From Telmatactis stephensoni (Eukaryota > Cnidaria > Anthozoa > Actiniaria > Isophelliidae), in NCBI GenBank assembly GCA_029948255.1, contig JALIZF010001780.1, positions 124,001 through 188,000 on the forward strand: a DNA stretch of 64,000 nucleotides, written 5' to 3'. Shown piece by piece: positions 1 through 11,460 of this stretch; the stretch's first letter is position 1, and each line of letters opens with the position of its first letter. The translations under genes were made by a program, and so were the position numbers. The notes beneath the pieces were generated by a model, which saw nothing but the letters and a program-made list of their open reading frames with translations, did not search any database and was not told where the DNA came from.

Positions 1-1011
1 TTCCGACGAGCATCCCCGTCCTCTTATATATAGGGGTCCCCCCCCGGGGATACTACCAACTACGGTCAATTACTATATACATCTGGCCTAATGATAATAA
101 TAATAATAACATTTTTATTGAGGGTTATACACTTGATATCTTTCGATAATATACACATGGCCCTCTTAGCAAAATATACATTAATTAACAAAAATACAAA
201 TTAAAAGAAACGAGTGAAATAGATAAAAACTGTAAATAATTTAGAAAGTCAAGTGGAGATGGTTGGCAAAAGAGTTCATTGATTTACATTTTTGGAATGA
301 ATTTGCTTGAATAATGAAAACTTCTGATATGTAATGTAACGGGCGATGGACAAACCGAGCGCCAAAGCAGAACGCTACAGTAAGAAGGTGTTAGTCCATT
401 CAGCGCCTTGTAAACAAGGAAGGGATATCCCTTCATACTCCAAACAATTTTCAAGTCGATCCGATAAAATTTACTTGCTGAAATTTGCCCCAGAAGGACT
501 CAACTAGCTATTCTTCCAATGATCTGCAAATTTATTGTTACCACTGCCTGTCAATCGACTTCCCCTACCCTCTCCTCTTGGTTCATAACTACACAGCTTG
601 TAAACAGGCTCTTGGGAAGTGGAAGGGAGGGGTAGCCTTAGTAATTCTATTTAGAAATTTTCCTTCCCCTTCCCCTGACCTTTCACTTCAACACTCCCTC
701 CCTGTAGCCCATTCACAGGCTATGTCCTATGGCATGTTTTCAGATATAATAAAACAAAAACACATCTTGGTGTGTAAATGTTTGCAGTAGTGGATCCAGG
801 GGAGTCAAGGGGTCCCCCCCGAGGGATACATGTATTTATCATATAATTATTTATAAAATACCTATATTTCTTAATTTCAAAAACTTTAAATGTTCTTTTC
901 ACTAGTGAAAATAACATGTTCTTTTCACTAGTGAAAAGATCATTACCATGGTTACTTGATCGCATTTCAAGGCAGATAGTTTGTTGTCTCTTGATTTGAT
1001 AATTATATGAT
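1..1011. other. Intergenic DNA, no gene seen
   Basis: AT-rich non-coding DNA. It has a short AAT-type microsatellite near 91-108 and C/G runs near 40-50 and 812-823. A 26-bp tandem duplication places the perfect palindrome TTTTCACTAGTGAAAA at 896-911 and again at 922-937. The longest open frame (485-790, 101 codons) shows no recognisable domain, and I do not call it a gene. Confidence 0.5.
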
Positions 1012-2464
1012 ATAGAGGATATTACATGGCCGCGCGGAGATATGGAATTTATCTTTGAGTGTTGAGAAATATATCGCACGAGTGAGCGCAGCGAACGAGT
1101 GTGATATTTCTCAACTTGAGAAGATAAATTCCATATCTCCAAGCAGTCATGTAATTTACCTTTTATCATATGACAATCATTGGTACAATACACAGATTTT
1201 CTCTTTTAGTTTTATAACTTCTCTTTCTTAGTTTTATAAAAAGTAACCATAAACACGCGCCGAAACAGGCCCAATTAACAACAGTTGAACATTTGAATGT
1301 TTTTGAAGGTTTATTTACGTTTATTTTGTAACAAAAATTGCAGTAAATATCATTTGTTAGAACTGTGAAAAGAAAATTTCTCACGAAGAGTGCTTTTTTT
1401 TCAAAACAACAAAAGTGCTCAAATAAGGAGCAAACTCGAAAGTTTATACCTGACGGTATTGAAAAAAATTACTTTTAGCCGTACTATTTCTCAGTATATA
1501 AAATCTTGATTCAAAATGTACCATTTGCCAATAGGCTTTCACTTCAGCAAAATCAAATGAACAATCATTCTTTGTTTAAGCTTCAATATTTCATAAAATG
1601 AATACTTCAATGGCCGAAAGAAGCGAGTTATCGCGTTTCACTGGCCGAGTTTGTCCGGCATGACCTGCTATTTCTTCAATGAAAACAGTTCAATCTTACT
1701 CTTAATTTTCACAGAGAATCATAAAATACAGTGTTTAACTTACAGTTTGACCAAACATCTCGTTTGAATCGCCCAGTCCTCCGTCTTTTATGAATCCATG
1801 CTTGAATTTTTCTTGAAAATACAGAATTGGCAAAACAGCAAGCAGATCTCATCTATGCGAATGAATCGTTCTTTTTTCTGTTTTGGAGTCCAAACCATGG
1901 CTGTTACAGTAATAATTTCAATTTCAAGCCTTCGGTGTATTTCCAAAGTCTTCAAGTTAGATAAGTGGTAGGTGAAGCTGGAAACTTGCAGTTCAAGTAC
2001 TTTAGTATTATCAATCTCTTCGCATTGCTGAGCGGACTTGCATGAAAGCCCAGTTTTTCGGCTCAAAAGTTGAGTTTTGAAATATCTTGAGTTCAGAAAA
2101 AACGATTCCTCAATTATCCTCGAAGTTGTGAAAGCAAAAGTCCATTTTCTTAAGCATTTTAAGTTAAATCAGCAAAGATAAACTTGAATTTGATCACATT
2201 TTCGCAGGATTTAGCCGAAGTTTAGTGAAGTAAACAATGAAAACGCACAACGCGTCCTGAACTGAAAGCCGCGAGAAGCGGGAAAATGCTGGCTCGTGAT
2301 TGGTCGAAAAATGATATCTTCACATGTGAAGATATCATTGATATCACCACTGGCCACTGGAAGCAGTGTTGATATGGATTTTACGATGTTGCTATCCGCC
2401 AGTATACCACTGATTGTCATATGATAAAATCCGTATCTCCGTGCGCCCATGTAATATCCTCTAT
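1012..2464. mobile_element. TIR element, non-autonomous, 1.45 kb
   Basis: Inverted ends of about 35 bp bound this segment. It begins ATAGAGGATATTACATGG (1012) and ends with the complement CCATGTAATATCCTCTAT (2464), with a few mismatches further in. Just inside the left end is a hairpin (1036-1140) whose arms begin GGAGATATGGAATTTATCT. Near the right end is a perfect 30-bp palindrome (2310-2339) centred on TTCACATGTGAA. No transposase frame is visible, so it is probably a MITE-like derivative. I could not fix a target-site duplication, so the superfamily is left open. Confidence 0.6.
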
Positions 2465-2753
2465 GTCTTATAACAAGTGTTAGAGATTTTGTGTTGTATC
2501 ATTTAGAGTATTATACACAGCTGGGTTAAGAAAAATCCTGGATCCATAACTGGTTTGTACTGTGTGTTGTTTTCATCATCGATCCTTCTCCGTGGTTTCT
2601 ATTCACACAAGTCTATCAAGTTATATATTTAAGGATTACTTAATTATTATATAATAAAAATCATTAGGGTGAGACAAATGTCAGCACAAACATTTTGCAA
2701 AACAAAGCAAAATTTTTGAGGCCACAAACTTTTAGCAGGTTCTAAGGTACAAA

Positions 2754-3613
2754 TAGCCTGCGTAGCTGGCGGTTTAAGGGGGAGGGGAGGGGGAAAGAAA
2801 GGAGAAGGGAGAGGAGAAACCGCCTGCCCGAAGACTAACTAGTATTTTTCAGATCCGCCTCTTCCGTTATAACACCTCATATAAGGTGACCTTTGGTCAC
2901 CTTCGACGCTTTAATTAGATCAAGAAGACGAATTTTCTTTAAAAAATTGCCCTATTGTAAAATCAAACACTTATCAATGAAATATTTATGTTGTCAATTT
3001 GAGTTCGGGGATAAATTGAACACTAAAAATCTAGAATTAAATTTCATTTCGTTTTAACGGCTTGTAAAGTTGGAATTCTTTCTACAAATGTTCTTCATTT
3101 CGGCAATAGCGGAGTTCGATACACTCATGTCAGCAGGAGACTGTGGAAGGTAAGACTCCCCCCCAAAAGCGACATGAAAGTTGGAATTTGATCTCTGCTA
3201 TCTGACTCCATCAAGGAAATTCATTGAAAATGACCATAAACATCATAGCCAATGCAAAAGACACCAAGGAAAAGTTACCATGTATATATTCTTTGTATTT
3301 TGATGAGGAAGATGTGATTTCTCTAATATTTGTAGCAATTTTGCTCATGGCTGGGATTTGCTGCTGTCTTCTTGCTGTCAACATGTAGTCCGTTAATAAT
3401 AAGATGAATCAATTTTCGACCAATCAGAATCAGATGTATCGATTCTCAACCAATCAGAATGCTCCATCCTCCAGCGGCCGGGAACATCTCGAAAACACAT
3501 AGTCTTCGGGCAGGCGGTTTCTCCTCTCCTCCTCCCCTCCCCTCCCCCTCTCCCTTCTCTCCAGTCCCCCTCCCCTCTCCCCAATCCCCTTAAACCGCCA
3601 GCTACGCAGGCTA
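2754..3613. mobile_element. Foldback element with 9-bp TSD (TAGCCTGCG family)
   Basis: The 860-bp element starts TAGCCTGCGTAGCTGGCGG and ends with its inverse complement. A long purine-rich stretch at the left mirrors a pyrimidine-rich stretch at the right (about 2780-2820 and 3520-3590). The 9-mer AGGTACAAA lies immediately outside both ends (2745-2753 and 3614-3622), a perfect target-site duplication. A 9-bp TSD fits the Mutator-like group, although other superfamilies cannot be excluded without a transposase. No coding region is seen. A short relative lies at 9838-9985 and a lone end near 30403. Confidence 0.75.
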
Positions 3614-3622
3614 AGGTACAAA

Positions 3623-4370
3623 CAATTTTTTTACAAACTTTTCTTTAGTAAAGAATACATCAGGAAATACATGTAGCTCAGTGTAAACACAGAATATTTC
3701 ATTTTTCTTTGAGATTTTTGCACAAATCATGCTATATGGTGCCTTGTCCTTACTAAATGACAAAGAATAAAGAAGTTTCTACCTTTTTGCTATTCTTTGG
3801 AACAAACCAAACCAAAACTTCAATTCCAAATCAACTCAAGAAAACAGTTATTTCCTCTATTTTCTTATAAATGCCAAAGCAGAATATCAACTACTATCTA
3901 AAATACTCTTGAATACCTTCTAGAATGTACCTAACAGCAAGTTGTGTTGCATGAGCAAGCTTAAATATCATGGGCTTTTTGTGTACTTGCATCTTGACAA
4001 CATTTGCAATCATGTCAATTGAATACTGGTCATTTTGTATTAATGCTTTAGATCATTGGACCTCCAAAAGTGCACCATTATATTTTTGCAATCAATGTCC
4101 ATTTGTTTTATTGTCATAATTTTTCCTTTCTACCAAAAGCGGGGGTCATGGGCACCCAAGGACCCCATCTCTTATTGTACAAATCAAGCAAAGAAATTCC
4201 ATTTTTAAAATTCCTTTGAAAGCAGTGCTTTGAATGTGAGTTAAAAGTAGTCTGTAATATAATCCAACTTTTGGTTTAGCAAAGTGTCAACTACATTTTG
4301 ATTTATTTCCTCGGTGATCATGGTATTGAAGTAACACTATGGCTTCTTTGGGATTACGGCTTATTTTAAT
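3623..4370. other. Intergenic DNA, nothing recognised
   Basis: AT-rich non-coding sequence without an open frame, RNA gene or repeat that I can support. Confidence 0.4.
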
Positions 4371-4457
4371 AAAAAAAAGTACTATCCTTTCGTTCTAAAA
4401 AAAAAAAAAGTACTATCCTTTCGTTCTAAAAAAAAAAAAGTACTATCCTTTCGTTCT
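4371..4457. repeat. Tandem repeat, 3 copies of about 30 bp
   Basis: Three copies of a poly-A stretch followed by GTACTATCCTTTCGTTCT (4371-4396, 4397-4427, 4428-4457), differing only in the length of the A run. The next 420 bases (4458-4879) hold nothing recognisable. Confidence 0.85.
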
Positions 4458-4879
4458 ATGGTACCACACAATGTCCTTTAGGTCTATTGGGATTAAACAT
4501 TAGTTTATTTGTGAGAAGCAGCCCATTTTTAGACAATTACATGTACACTGTACATGTGTATCTCCCTCCAGTAATAATACATTACACCATGGCATTATTG
4601 TACTGCAAGTACTGGACTGTTTTTCAAATTTTCTTTCTTATTCAGATTTTTATCCCCACATTTGAAAATAGTAGAACAATAATTGGTACATATTTGTTCA
4701 CCAAAAAAGTATATGACACAATAATGTAGGTGGCCTAATAAGGAGTAGTGAGGAATTTGTTTGAGTGTATAAAATTTAGTACAGTTGATCAAAGTTCATA
4801 TGGATGTTTGTACAATAGGAATAGTTCTTTCTTTCTTTTTTTCTTTTCATTTTTGAATGCAAAATGATGGTTTGTTGTA

Positions 4880-5022
4880 GAGTGATTTAACTTCAACCTG
4901 TGAAACAAAATAAGTCAATAAGTACATGTAAAAGTCAAATAGACATAAAAGAAAGCAATGGAAATAAAGTAATTAATGTTTAATAGATCAATTTTTATTT
5001 CACAGGTTAGGTTAAATCACTC
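4880..5022. mobile_element. Short MITE-like inverted repeat
   Basis: About 140 bp with imperfect inverted ends: GAGTGATTTAAC then AACCTGTGAAA at the left, mirrored as TTTCACAGGTT then GTTAAATCACTC at the right. It sits just upstream of the zinc-finger gene and could have carried promoter sequence, which is speculative. A similar lone end occurs near 33748. Confidence 0.6.
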
Positions 5023-5105
5023 GACCTGTAGTAGTCATGCCCCTACAAGACCTATTCGTTTTATCAGGGTTTTTATTCATAGCTAATTCTTGTGTGTTTA
5101 TTTCT

Positions 5106-5120
5106 AGGTTAAAAATGTAA
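5106..5120 (+). promoter_or_regulatory. Probable 3' splice site and start-stop uORF in the zinc-finger leader
   Basis: A pyrimidine-rich tract ends in TTTCTAG at 5107, a plausible 3' splice site for a 5'-UTR exon. Within this leader ATG (5115-5117) is followed directly by TAA. Such minimal start-stop elements can lower translation of the downstream frame starting at 5183. No transcript is available to show that the leader is used. Confidence 0.3.
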
Positions 5121-5182
5121 GCCTTTAAAACTGCATTGATTGCTATTTCATTTGTATGTGGAACCTTATATATACTTGAGAA

Positions 5183-5732
5183 ATGAGTCAACCAAGTTAC
5201 AAAGATAGTGAGACTTGCAATGTTACCAGTAAATTCACGGATAACCAGGCTGTTGTAAACCTAGACCAGCATGTTATTGCTGTTTGCTCCAAAACTGGAG
5301 AACTCCAAGTGGATGTCAAGTCTAGCAGAAGAAAACCAAGTCAGTTAAACACCTCAGTAGAAGAACCAACACCACCCAGTACTGCTCAGTCTGTTATTTT
5401 TGTATGCCCCAAAACTGGAGAAGTGAGACAGAAAATCATTTCACACAGTGACGAAGGTCCATTTAAAGATAATAACCTGAATGTGAACAACACTGTTGTG
5501 AATTTAGACCAGCCAGTTGTAGCCATTTGTCCTGAAACTGGACAAGTTCAATCTGATGCTGTTTTCAAGAGCAATGGGAGAGATTCAAGTAGTAGTGGTG
5601 ATGAGGAAATGGAGTCAGATTCTTCATCTGTTACTGATAATGGTTCTGAATATGAGCAGATGAATTCAGAGTTTGAAATGACCTCTAAGTCCTGTGTAGA
5701 GTTGGTTACAAATGTACAAGCATCTACATCAG
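5183..5732 (+). CDS. C2H2 zinc-finger protein, exon 1 (N-terminal repeats)
   Basis: This coding exon begins at ATG 5183 and supplies residues 1-183 plus the first base of codon 184. The frame stays open slightly past the splice donor (to 5767), but CAG|GTATGA at 5733 is a good 5' splice site. The acceptor at 6513 (CTCTCCTAG) restores the frame into the zinc-finger exon. The joined coding sequence is 3000 nt, or 999 residues. The exon holds three diverged copies of a motif of about 18 residues, V-I/V-x-V/I-C-x-K/E-TGE/Q-V/L-Q, around residues 27-44, 72-89 and 112-128. An acidic Ser/Asp/Glu-rich stretch follows (about 133-160). I do not recognise the motif. An N-terminal regulatory or protein-interaction segment of a nuclear factor is inferred. 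Confidence 0.7.
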
Positions 5733-6134
5733 GTATGAACAATAAAGAAACATTTTCTTTATATTAATTTATTCATTTAGGCAATATAAAATTGGAGATG
5801 TAGCACACAAGAAACGAAGGAACATAAGGCATTGCCCAGTATTTCTCTTGCTTTTTGAGTGCTATACATCTTCCAGAGTGTCAAATCTAAGAGAGAGGTT
5901 TATGGTTTGACACCCAACATTGTGTTATTTACATTTCCAATCTGTCCAGTGCCATTTAGCCCTAAATACTGTACTTATAAAATGGAACACTGAATAAGGG
6001 AGGGGAGGGGATGCACTGTCTACCTCATGGAAGATAACTTCAAGGGAAGGGGTACGGAAATGATATATCATCCTTTACCCTTTTTAACTACAGTATGTGA
6101 AGCAACACCTAGACCCTCATGCAACAAACACTAG

Positions 6135-6311
6135 CCCCCCCCCCCCCCCCCCCCCCCCGTGTAATAACCACTCCCCTTATGTAACAACCACTAGACCACT
6201 CCTATGGAGCACCCACTAGACCACCCCTATGGAAAAACCACTAGACCACCCCTATGCAACAACCATTAGACCACCCCTATGGAACAACCACTAGACCATC
6301 CCTGTGGAACA
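6135..6311. repeat. Poly-C tract and 26-bp minisatellite in the intron
   Basis: A run of 24 C (6135-6158) precedes about five imperfect copies of a 26-bp unit containing CCACTAGACCACCCCTATGG. The unit is diverged between copies. Confidence 0.8.
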
Positions 6312-6476
6312 AATAGTCCAGTTGCGAGATATGCTTCATCTGCCACATACATAGGACTCAAAACGAGGCTACGTGCTAAAACGTTTGTCTTGTTACGAAT
6401 GACTGAGCTTTATGCACGTAGCCTCGTCTTGATACTTTTGTATGTGAAGTGAAATGTAACTCGGAAGTCGGCTATT
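6312..6476. mobile_element. MITE-like element in the intron
   Basis: About 165 bp with imperfect inverted ends, AATAGTCCAGTTGCGAGA at the left against the inverse complement of ACTCGGAAGTCGGCTATT at the right. A longer relative with the same ends is at 9154-9632, so the family has inserted both inside and just after the zinc-finger gene. Confidence 0.6.
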
Positions 6477-6513
6477 GGTTTTGCTTGACAGCAAGTTTAA
6501 AATTCTCTCCTAG

Positions 6514-8963
6514 GACTACCACCCAAAATGCTGTGCACAACTTGTGGAGAGTCATTTCGATGTGCTGATATGTTTCAAAGACACAAATGTATCGACCTCA
6601 CGAAGTCATGTTGTGAACTGTGTGAGTTTGAGTACTTAACTAACAAACAATACCACATTCATCTAAAGAAACACATTGAACCGGGTTCTCTCAAGTGTCC
6701 TCTGTGCAAAAAGGAGTTCAAGAAACGTCCGTATCTTCTTGTCCATTTACGGTCTCACTCTAAACACAGGCTCTATGAATGCCCTCACTGTGATAAGGAA
6801 TTTATTCACTACAACCAGTTTAAATTTCACGAGCACGTTCATACTGGTTCTAAACCTTATAAATGTAGAGTTTGTGATAAGATGTTTTCTAGGCTAAGTG
6901 ACCGTAAAAGACACGAAGATACACATCCTCGCGATGCCCTTGATAGTCAGGTCCATAGATCCAAGAAGCGTAAACGTACCACGAAGAGGCACAAATGCAA
7001 ACATTGTGGAGAAACCTTTAATCTTTTGAAGAACCTTCATCTACACGAACATCTTCATACCAGACATGAACATCAAGGGGAAATTCAACGTACCACAAAG
7101 CAACACCAGTGTAAGCAGTGTGGTGAAACTTTTAACCTCTTGAAGAACCTTCATCTACACGAACAGCTTCATACCAGACATGAACATCAAGAGGAAAGCC
7201 AAAGTACCACAAAACAACACCAGTGTAAGCAGTGTGGTGAAACGTTTAACCTTTTAGAGAATCTTCAGCAACACGAACAGCTCCATCAGCTGCACAAAAA
7301 GATTCATGCAAAACGCGAACAGTTTACATGCACGTATTGTGCACGAGTTTTTCCTAGCGATAATGAACTTAAAAGCCACGAAGCAAGCCACGCGAACAGT
7401 ACTAAACCCTATAACTGCACTTTCTGTGATAAGGCTTTTAAACAAAGAAGTCATCTCACCGACCACGAACGTATTCACACAGGTGTAAAACCATTTAAAT
7501 GTACAATTTGTGACAAAGCTTTCGTACAACGAAGCCAACTTAAATACCACGAGAACTCACACTTAGGTGTAAAACCATTCCAATGTACACAGTGTGGTAA
7601 TACTTACTCGCAGCATGCTCATCTTAAAAGTCATGAACGTACATGTATAAATGCTGGAGTTAAAGTGTACGAGTGTAGACATTGCTTGAAGACGTTTTCA
7701 CGATATGGAAGTCTTAAAGCTCATGAAAAGATGCATAAAAATATTCAAAACCCTAATCTTACGGCGTCTCTGTCACAGAAGTTAGACTTTACAGTTAAGC
7801 AGCTTACACAGGAGGAGACTTTGTCACGTCTTACAGCTCATGGACATTTGCAGTCAAAGGCTAAAGAAATAGATTCTGAGGGCAGTAAGTTAACCAAGGA
7901 AAAGAACACTTCCGAAAAACTTCATCTAGATCAAGAGATTTCTGAAGGGGAAGATTTAACAGAGAAACAGCCTCAAGAGTGTGATTCTTCTCAGGAGTTA
8001 GAGTTACCAATGGGATCGCCTAAGAATTGTAAGATTTCTGAGCTGCAACAAGCTCTGCCAAGCTCTAGCCATGAACCTACTTATTTAGAAGCTAAAGATA
8101 TCAAGAAACAGAAGACTGAACACTCTATTGTAAACGATACATCACATAAGCCTAATGATTATCGAACTGACAAAGGGATCCATGATAAAGAAGGTGGTCA
8201 AGAGGCTTCCAGAACTGATAGTTTTAAAGAAGAACCTACACATACAGACGAAAAGACGTTGCAGCGAACAGATAATCCAATCCGCGATCAAGCCGAAGAA
8301 ATTGTTTCAAAAACTGACGACATTTCTTCATCGACAGCCAGTTTAGTTACTGCCTCTCAGAATGAAGTTGAGTTACGGCTTGACAATGGGTTTTCACAAG
8401 ATAACTGCATGGCTCATGAACGAACGGTTCAAAGTATTGGTGGTGATCCGCAGAATGGTAACCATATGGTTCACAGTTCAGTAAAGAAGAGATCATCAAG
8501 TGAGTGCGACCAAACCAGTCAGGAACAAGAAGGTGCCATTGCTGCTGATAACAAACTTAACGAAGTCAATAACTTCAACCAGCATACATCAGTTTGTGAC
8601 AACACAAGAAGTGAACAAAAGCGCAAGAGACGCAGAAAGTCAACGCCTTGTCGATCCACAACGAGAGAAACTCACGCCACTCGGCCTTACAAATGTTCTT
8701 TCTGCACCAAGGCCTTCATTCAACGAAGTCATCTCCGAGATCATGAGTATATCCACAAAGGCGTTAAACCCTTTAAATGTGGCTTCTGTGATAAGACATT
8801 TACTCAGAATGGGAATCTTAAGACTCATGAGCGTATTCATACTGGGAATAAACCCTTTGCTTGCAATCGTTGTGACAAGGCATTTATTCAACGAAACCAT
8901 CTCAGGGAACATGTAAAGATCCATTTCGAGCCCAAACGTGGGACGTCGTACACAAATAGTTGA
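6514..8963 (+). CDS. C2H2 zinc-finger protein, exon 2 (16 zinc fingers)
   Basis: This exon carries the rest of the 999-residue protein; a shorter start at ATG 6528 would give 811 residues. I count about 16 C2H2-type fingers. A degenerate first finger and twelve more lie at residues ~190-591, and three classical ones at ~908-988, separated by a Ser/Glu/Lys-rich linker of about 300 residues. Several have TGxKPxxC linkers typical of DNA-binding Kruppel-type fingers. Fingers 6-8 are a recent tandem triplication of a 39-residue unit (117 bp, about 6990-7290) with near-identical core GETFNLL. The product is presumably a nuclear sequence-specific transcription factor. Orthology is unclear because such fingers are highly paralogous. 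The first finger ends H-x-C and the twelfth ends in C rather than H, which may weaken zinc binding. Confidence 0.9.
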
Positions 8964-9153
8964 TGTGGCATTGGTCGTGAATAGCAGAGAGACTCAAGGT
9001 AGTTTTTCCTTGTTCCGTGCTCCACTTTTTTATTTTAGGAATTGATCAGTATATCGTAAAGCTAAGAAAAAGCCATTTAATCAGTCTAGGAAAGCTAATC
9101 ACTTCCTAAAATGGCTCTGGCAATGAAAAAGTAACATGAGTCACCTTTAAGAA

Positions 9154-9632
9154 ATTGTCCAGTTCCGAGATATGCTGCACCTGCCACATTCAAAGGAATT
9201 AGAACGAGGCTTCGTGCATAAATGGAATATTTGCGCGCAAATAAGCTCATAAAACGTTTGTGTTGTTACAGATGACTGAGTTTTGTGTATAGCTAATTGC
9301 ACAAACATTGACCCTTTGAAAACATAGAAGCTGAGACCGAAATGAACGACGGGAAATCTGTTGATTAGATGATTTTAAAGAAGCACGTGTACATTGACAT
9401 TTCAAATCGTGACTAAATCAATTTTTTGTTACTAAAAACACGATTATGTGGTGAATTCATCGATAAAATATATGATAATCTATATATTACTAGTGTACCC
9501 AGTAGCCATTTCGGTCTAAGCTTCTAGGTTCGATGATTTTGAAAGGGTCAATGTTCGTGCAAATAGCTATATGTACCCTCGTCTTGATTCCTTTATAAAT
9601 GTAAGTGAAACATATCTCGAAAGTCGGCTATT
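9154..9632. mobile_element. Larger MITE-like relative of the intronic element
   Basis: Inverted ends of about 60 bp: GTCCAGTTCCGAGATATG at the left against the inverse complement of CATATCTCGAAAGTCGGC at the right. Inside is a second nested inverted repeat (about 9293-9577) beginning GCACAAACATTGACCCTTTG. The nested structure suggests one element inserted into another, or a fold-back derivative. No coding region. Confidence 0.6.
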
Positions 9633-9837
9633 CAGTCGCTTCTAGGTCAAGACTTAACTACAGCCGGTTTTGTTCACCTTTAAGCATCCAGTTCTTGTCT
9701 TTATAATGAAACTAGATGTTATTCTCCTTTCCTAATGTCTCTTTAGGCCTACTACATTTTGTAGGATTCCGAAAAAACAATTCGCTCTTTCAGTTATATC
9801 TTTACGCTCTTCCTTAAGCATAGTACATGAAGCTCTG

Positions 9838-9985
9838 TAGCCTGCGGGGCTGGCCGGCTCTGAGGGGAAAGGAGAGGGGAGTGGAAAGGGAAGGGAGGAG
9901 GGTCTTTCCCTTTCTTTCCCTTCCCTACCCTTTCTCTTTCCTCTTACCTAACAACTCACCTTCCCTGAGCCGACCACGCAGGCTA
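9838..9985. mobile_element. 148-bp foldback element (TAGCCTGCG family)
   Basis: It starts TAGCCTGCGGGGCTGGCC and ends CACGCAGGCTA, with a purine-rich left arm and a pyrimidine-rich right arm that can pair. The flanks GAAGCTCTG (9829-9837) and GAAGCTGCA (9986-9994) share their first six bases, consistent with a decayed 9-bp TSD. It has the same terminal motif and base-composition design as the 860-bp element at 2754-3613. Confidence 0.65.
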
Positions 9986-9994
9986 GAAGCTGCA

Positions 9995-11067
9995 ATTCTT
10001 CCTTCAAGTATCTTTGTAGACACACCTTTTTGTTGGCAGGTTCAGAAAGTGATAATCCGCCATTTCTTTCTGCTCTCACCACCTGCTCTTTGAGGACCGC
10101 ACCCATATTAGCAGGCAAAGATTAGATGTCATGATTGATTAATTATCAAACAATTGATATTAATAACTGAACTTGTAGATAGAGTACCGTACATGCTTGT
10201 ACATAGATATCTTATTTAATACGCTTTCATCCAAAGTTTAGCCAGGGCTAATACTGGGAAGGTTTTTGATTACAAAAATGTTTGTGCGATGGCTTTGTTC
10301 TTTAGTTCCAGTTCTGTAGAATATTTTATTAATATTTTTTGATATTAATAAAACAGTAGGCCCCGGTTGCACGAAGGGTGGATAGTGCTATCCGTTGGAT
10401 AAAGCCTTATTCAGCTATGAATAAAGTAATGGCATTTTCCAATACATCTATCCACTGGATAAGGTTTGGTCCCACGGCCAGGATCACATTTTAAAAGGGC
10501 CCTTTGATGACCTCTCTCTTGATAGGTATTAATAGAAATCATAGACGGACCATTATTTTTTGTAAGGGTTTTAAGAACGCTTACAGATGAAAAATAAAAT
10601 AGTTCATTTACAATCGTAACGTACCAAAAATATTTCCTGAAGGCTTGAGGGGAGAGGGAAGTCAAACATATTTCTTACAACCTTCAAAAAGCAATGGTCC
10701 GTTAGACCGCCTTTTATACACTGATTTAGTTCCATATAATGATTGTTGTGTTAGATGTGTATAATAGACTTGAATGTATTCTGGATACAATAATAAAGTT
10801 AAATTTTCTTCTACGGTTTTTTTTTCTTTTCTTTTCCCAAGTTAGTTTGCATATAAGTACACTACTATAGCAGGGATTTTCGCGAAAAATCGAAAGAAAC
10901 CTCTCACAGAACTCGGAGTATTTCCGTCTGAACATGAGAGCAGCTATAATCTAGCTATAAGGTGTTCGCATAAAAAGCACAAAGTTCTATGACGAAACAC
11001 TTCTATCAAATTAAGCGTGAGTATCTAACGAGACCCGATAGAGCGCAAATAGCTAGTGGTGGCACTT
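9995..11067. other. Intergenic DNA with one decayed repeat end
   Basis: No gene recognised. At 10362-10463 short inverted motifs (GTGGATAGTGCTATCC and TATCCACTGGATAAGG) look like the remains of a small palindromic repeat. Confidence 0.4.
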
Positions 11068-11197
11068 AGAGTGGTTTTCAAAAACCCGTGAAACAATTTA
11101 TGGAAATTTATGGAACAATAGAAAACAAAAGCCTTTTAGCGGAATAGCACTAAATAAATTAGTAAGCATTTCACGGGTTTATGAAAACCACTCTAAC
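11068..11197. mobile_element. Short MITE-like inverted repeat
   Basis: About 130 bp starting AGAGTGGTTTTCA and ending TGAAAACCACTCT, with ACCCGTGAAA/TTTCACGGGT just inside. It resembles the neighbouring element at 11266-11420. Confidence 0.65.
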
Positions 11198-11265
11198 CCG
11201 TGAAACAAAATCTAATAGTCAATGTCAAAACAAAAGAAAACAGAAATAGTATCTACTAGAGTGCT

Positions 11266-11420
11266 TAGAGTGATTTTCACCGGACTGTGAAATAGTTACT
11301 AAGCTAATAGACACTAATAGACTCTGCACCCATTGTTTTCTTTTGTTGCAATTCAACTATTAGACACTATTAAACACTGACTATTAGTAATTGTTTCACA
11401 GTCCGATGAAAACCACTCTA
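11266..11420. mobile_element. Second MITE-like inverted repeat of the same type
   Basis: About 155 bp with ends TAGAGTGATTTTCACCGGAC and GTCCGATGAAAACCACTCTA. A third left end (TAGAGTGATTTTTGGCACCG) follows directly at 11425 without a matching right end, so this is a small cluster of one family. Confidence 0.65.
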
Positions 11421-11460
11421 CAATAGAGTGATTTTTGGCACCGGACTGTGAAAGCGAATA

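Larger units (their letters stand above)
5733..6513 (+). other. Intron of the zinc-finger gene
   Basis: 781-bp intron with GT at 5733-5734 and AG at 6512-6513, preserving reading phase between the two coding exons. It contains a poly-C tract, a minisatellite and a MITE-like insertion, listed separately. Confidence 0.65.

Noticed and set aside
7254..7550. Antisense frame over the zinc-finger exon
   Set aside because: It is a shadow of the zinc-finger coding sequence; the same holds for other frames inside 6528-8963 and inside the receptor gene.
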